A stretch of DNA of 17,004 nucleotides. It comes from an uncultured Eubacteriales bacterium (GTDB lineage Bacteria > Bacillota > Clostridia > Oscillospirales > Oscillospiraceae). Made by a program: the position numbers and the translations under genes. Below the pieces are notes generated by a model, which ran no database searches, was not told the DNA's origin, and was given only the letters and a program-made list of their open reading frames with translations. Positions 15,182 through 17,004 of this stretch are shown in pieces (position 1 is the first letter of the stretch; every line of letters begins with the position of its first letter). Where the stretch lies: NCBI GenBank assembly GCA_900554625.1, contig USHP01000009.1, positions 1-17,004 of the forward strand, read 5' to 3'.

Positions 15182-17004
15182 ATGAGCAAATCGAATCTAA
15201 CCGGTAGAGTTACCATTCCCACCGACCTGGACGTGGTTCCCCAGACCCTGGAGATCATGAAGCGCTGGGGCGCCGATGCCATCCGTGACTGCGACGGCAC
15301 CGATTTCCCCGCAGAACTGAAGGATCTGGACGCCAAAATCTACTCCACCTACTACACCACCCGGAAAGACAATGCCTGGGCCAAGGCCAATCCCGATGAA
15401 GTGCAGCAGTGCTACATCATGACCGGCTTCTATACCGCCTCTGAGGGTGCTCTGTCCATCCCCCTGATGAAGGGCATCTCTCCGGAACTGATGGAAGTCA
15501 ACACCCGTGACGACATCAAGCGCTGGTGGGAGGTTATGGACAGAACCACCGGTCAGCCTCTGAGCACCGACGAATGGCGCTACGACAGCGAAACAGGCTG
15601 CGTGGTGATTGACAAGCCCCAGGCTTTCCACGAGTATACCGTGGCCTTCCTGGCTTACCTGATCTGGGACCCGGTGCACATGTACAACGCTGTGACCAAC
15701 AACTGGCAGAACTTCGAGCACCAGATCACCTTTGACGTCCGCCAGCCCAAGACCCACAAGTTCACCATGGAGCGGCTGCGCAAGTTCATTGCCGACCATC
15801 CTTACGTCAATGTTATCCGCTATACCACCTTCTTCCATCAGTTCACCCTGATGTTTGACGAGCTGAAGCGGGAGAAGTATGTAGACTGGTACGGCTACTC
15901 CGCTTCCGTGTCTCCGTACATCCTGGAGCAGTTTGAGAAGGAAGTGGGCTACAAGTTCCGTCCCGAATTCATCGTGGACCAGGGCTACTACAACAACCAG
16001 TACCGGGTTCCCTCCAAGGAATTCAAGGACTTCCAGGCTTTCCAGCGCTGGGAAGTGGCCAAGCTGGCCAAGGAAATGGTGGACATCACCCACGAGCTGG
16101 GTCTGGAAGCCATGATGTTCCTGGGCGACCACTGGATCGGCATGGAGCCGTTCATGGAAGAGTGGAAGAGCATCGGCATGGATGCCGTGGTTGGCTCCGT
16201 GGGCAACGGCTCTACCCTGCGTCTGATCTCCGATATCCCCGGTGTCAAGTACACCGAAGGCCGGTTCCTGCCCTACTTCTTCCCGGATACCTTCCACGAA
16301 GGCGGCGATCCTGTAAAGGAAGCCAAGGAGAACTGGGTGACTGCCCGTCGGGCCATTCTGCGTAAGCCCATCGACCGGATCGGCTACGGCGGATACCTGA
16401 AGCTGGCCCTGCAGTTCCCCGAGTTTATCGACTACATCGAGTCCGTGTGCAACGAGTTCCGGGAGCTGTACGAGAACATCAAGGGCACCACTCCCTACTG
16501 CGTCAAGACTGTCGCTGTCCTGAACAGCTGGGGCAAAATGCGTGCATGGGGCTGCCACATGGTCCACCACGCCCTGTACCAGAAGCAGAACTATTCCTAC
16601 GCAGGCATCATCGAGGCCCTGTCCGGCGCTCCCTTTGATGTGAAGTTTATCTCCTTCGACGATATCCGCAAGGATCCCAAGATCCTCGACGGCATCGACG
16701 TAATTATCAACGTTGGTGACGGTGATACCGCTCACACCGGCGGTGTTGAATGGGAAGATCCCACCATCAGCGCAGCCATCCGTGGCTTTGTCCATCGGGG
16801 CGGCGGCTTCATCGGCGTGGGCGAGCCCAGTGGCCATCAGTATCAGGGCCACTACTTCCAGCTCGCCTCGGTACTGGGCGTGGAAAAGGAAACGGGCTTC
16901 ACTTTGGGCTATGGCAAGTTCAACCAGGAGGAGCATCCCGACCACTTCCTGCTGGAGGATGCCAGCGAGCCCGTCAACTTCGGTGAGGGCAAGAAGGGTG
17001 TGTA
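15182..17004 (+). CDS. lnpA: GH112 1,3-beta-galactosyl-N-acetylhexosamine phosphorylase, 3' end beyond the window
   Basis: The open frame runs to the window end (607 codons and two bases); the family is about 720-760 residues, so roughly the last 110-150 are missing. It phosphorolyses galacto-N-biose or lacto-N-biose to alpha-Gal-1-phosphate and GalNAc or GlcNAc in the cytosol. Supporting features are the N-terminal GRVTIPTD segment, RWGADAIRDCDGTD (28-41), RYTTFFHQFTL (213-223), and FLGDHWIG (313-320), where Asp316 corresponds to the general acid Asp313 of the Bifidobacterium longum enzyme. The last visible part is the beginning of the glutamine-amidotransferase-like domain (GGGFIGVGEPSG). 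There is no signal peptide. An AAAGGA site lies ten bases upstream of the ATG and the gene follows the fucosidase by 24 bases. Third codon positions are much richer in G and C than in the gene before. Preference for galacto-N-biose over lacto-N-biose cannot be read here. Confidence 0.95.
   Translation, partial: MSKSNLTGRVTIPTDLDVVPQTLEIMKRWGADAIRDCDGTDFPAELKDLDAKIYSTYYTTRKDNAWAKANPDEVQQCYIMTGFYTASEGALSIPLMKGISPELMEVNTRDDIKRWWEVMDRTTGQPLSTDEWRYDSETGCVVIDKPQAFHEYTVAFLAYLIWDPVHMYNAVTNNWQNFEHQITFDVRQPKTHKFTMERLRKFIADHPYVNVIRYTTFFHQFTLMFDELKREKYVDWYGYSASVSPYILEQFEKEVGYKFRPEFIVDQGYYNNQYRVPSKEFKDFQAFQRWEVAKLAKEMVDITHELGLEAMMFLGDHWIGMEPFMEEWKSIGMDAVVGSVGNGSTLRLISDIPGVKYTEGRFLPYFFPDTFHEGGDPVKEAKENWVTARRAILRKPIDRIGYGGYLKLALQFPEFIDYIESVCNEFRELYENIKGTTPYCVKTVAVLNSWGKMRAWGCHMVHHALYQKQNYSYAGIIEALSGAPFDVKFISFDDIRKDPKILDGIDVIINVGDGDTAHTGGVEWEDPTISAAIRGFVHRGGGFIGVGEPSGHQYQGHYFQLASVLGVEKETGFTLGYGKFNQEEHPDHFLLEDASEPVNFGEGKKGV

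Noticed and set aside
15197..16945. 582-residue open frame on the minus strand
   Set aside because: It lies wholly antisense to the GH112 gene and results from strong G/C bias at third codon positions, which removes stops from the opposite strand. The predicted protein is low-complexity and resembles no family, while the plus strand shows clear GH112 motifs.
1..17004. tRNA, rRNA, CRISPR arrays, insertion sequences, phage genes
   Set aside because: None seen: coding density is high with few gaps, and there are no regularly spaced repeats, transposase or integrase motifs, or tRNA-like cloverleaf sequences.

Overview
The window looks like a chromosomal piece from an anaerobic gut Firmicute, most likely Clostridia of the Oscillospiraceae/Lachnospiraceae kind. 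The evidence is the YesN/YesM-type two-component pair, a typical clostridial lipoprotein signal, AGGAGG-type Shine-Dalgarno sites, a RhaB-like kinase used with FucI/FucA, and a GH112 phosphorylase. The taxon is inferred from gene style only; no marker gene is present.

Layout. (1) 1-394: remnant of a MerR-type regulator, apparently truncated and frameshifted. (2) 395-9173, minus strand: a seven-gene cluster read right to left. It encodes two ABC sugar permeases, a solute-binding lipoprotein, a Gfo/Idh/MocA protein that closely resembles GH109 glycosidases, L-fuculose-phosphate aldolase (fucA), an FGGY kinase (fuculokinase role) and L-fucose isomerase (fucI). A strong GC-rich hairpin lies between the binding-protein gene and the GH109-like gene. 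(3) 9174-9380: a divergent promoter region with a plausible sigma-70-type promoter on each strand and several inverted repeats. (4) 9381-17004, plus strand: AraC-type response regulator, YesM-type sensor kinase, a GH123/DUF4091 protein, a GH29 alpha-L-fucosidase and a GH112 1,3-beta-galactosyl-N-acetylhexosamine phosphorylase cut by the window end.

How it fits together (inference). The sensor kinase and response regulator probably detect a host oligosaccharide and switch on both arms from the central promoter region. The lipoprotein and permeases import the intact glycan; no ATPase is encoded here, so a shared MsmK-type ATPase elsewhere would be needed. None of the four carbohydrate-active enzymes has a signal peptide, so the glycan is dismantled inside the cell. 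GH29 removes fucose. The GH109-like and GH123-like proteins are candidates for removing alpha- and beta-linked GalNAc. GH112 phosphorolyses the Gal-beta-1,3-HexNAc core to Gal-1-phosphate and GalNAc or GlcNAc. Fucose passes through FucI, the kinase and FucA to dihydroxyacetone phosphate and L-lactaldehyde. The predicted substrate is a fucosylated mucin, blood-group or type-1-chain oligosaccharide, possibly A-type. The combination of GH109-like, GH123-like, GH29 and GH112 enzymes in one cytosolic, two-component-controlled fucose locus is the most interesting part of the window.
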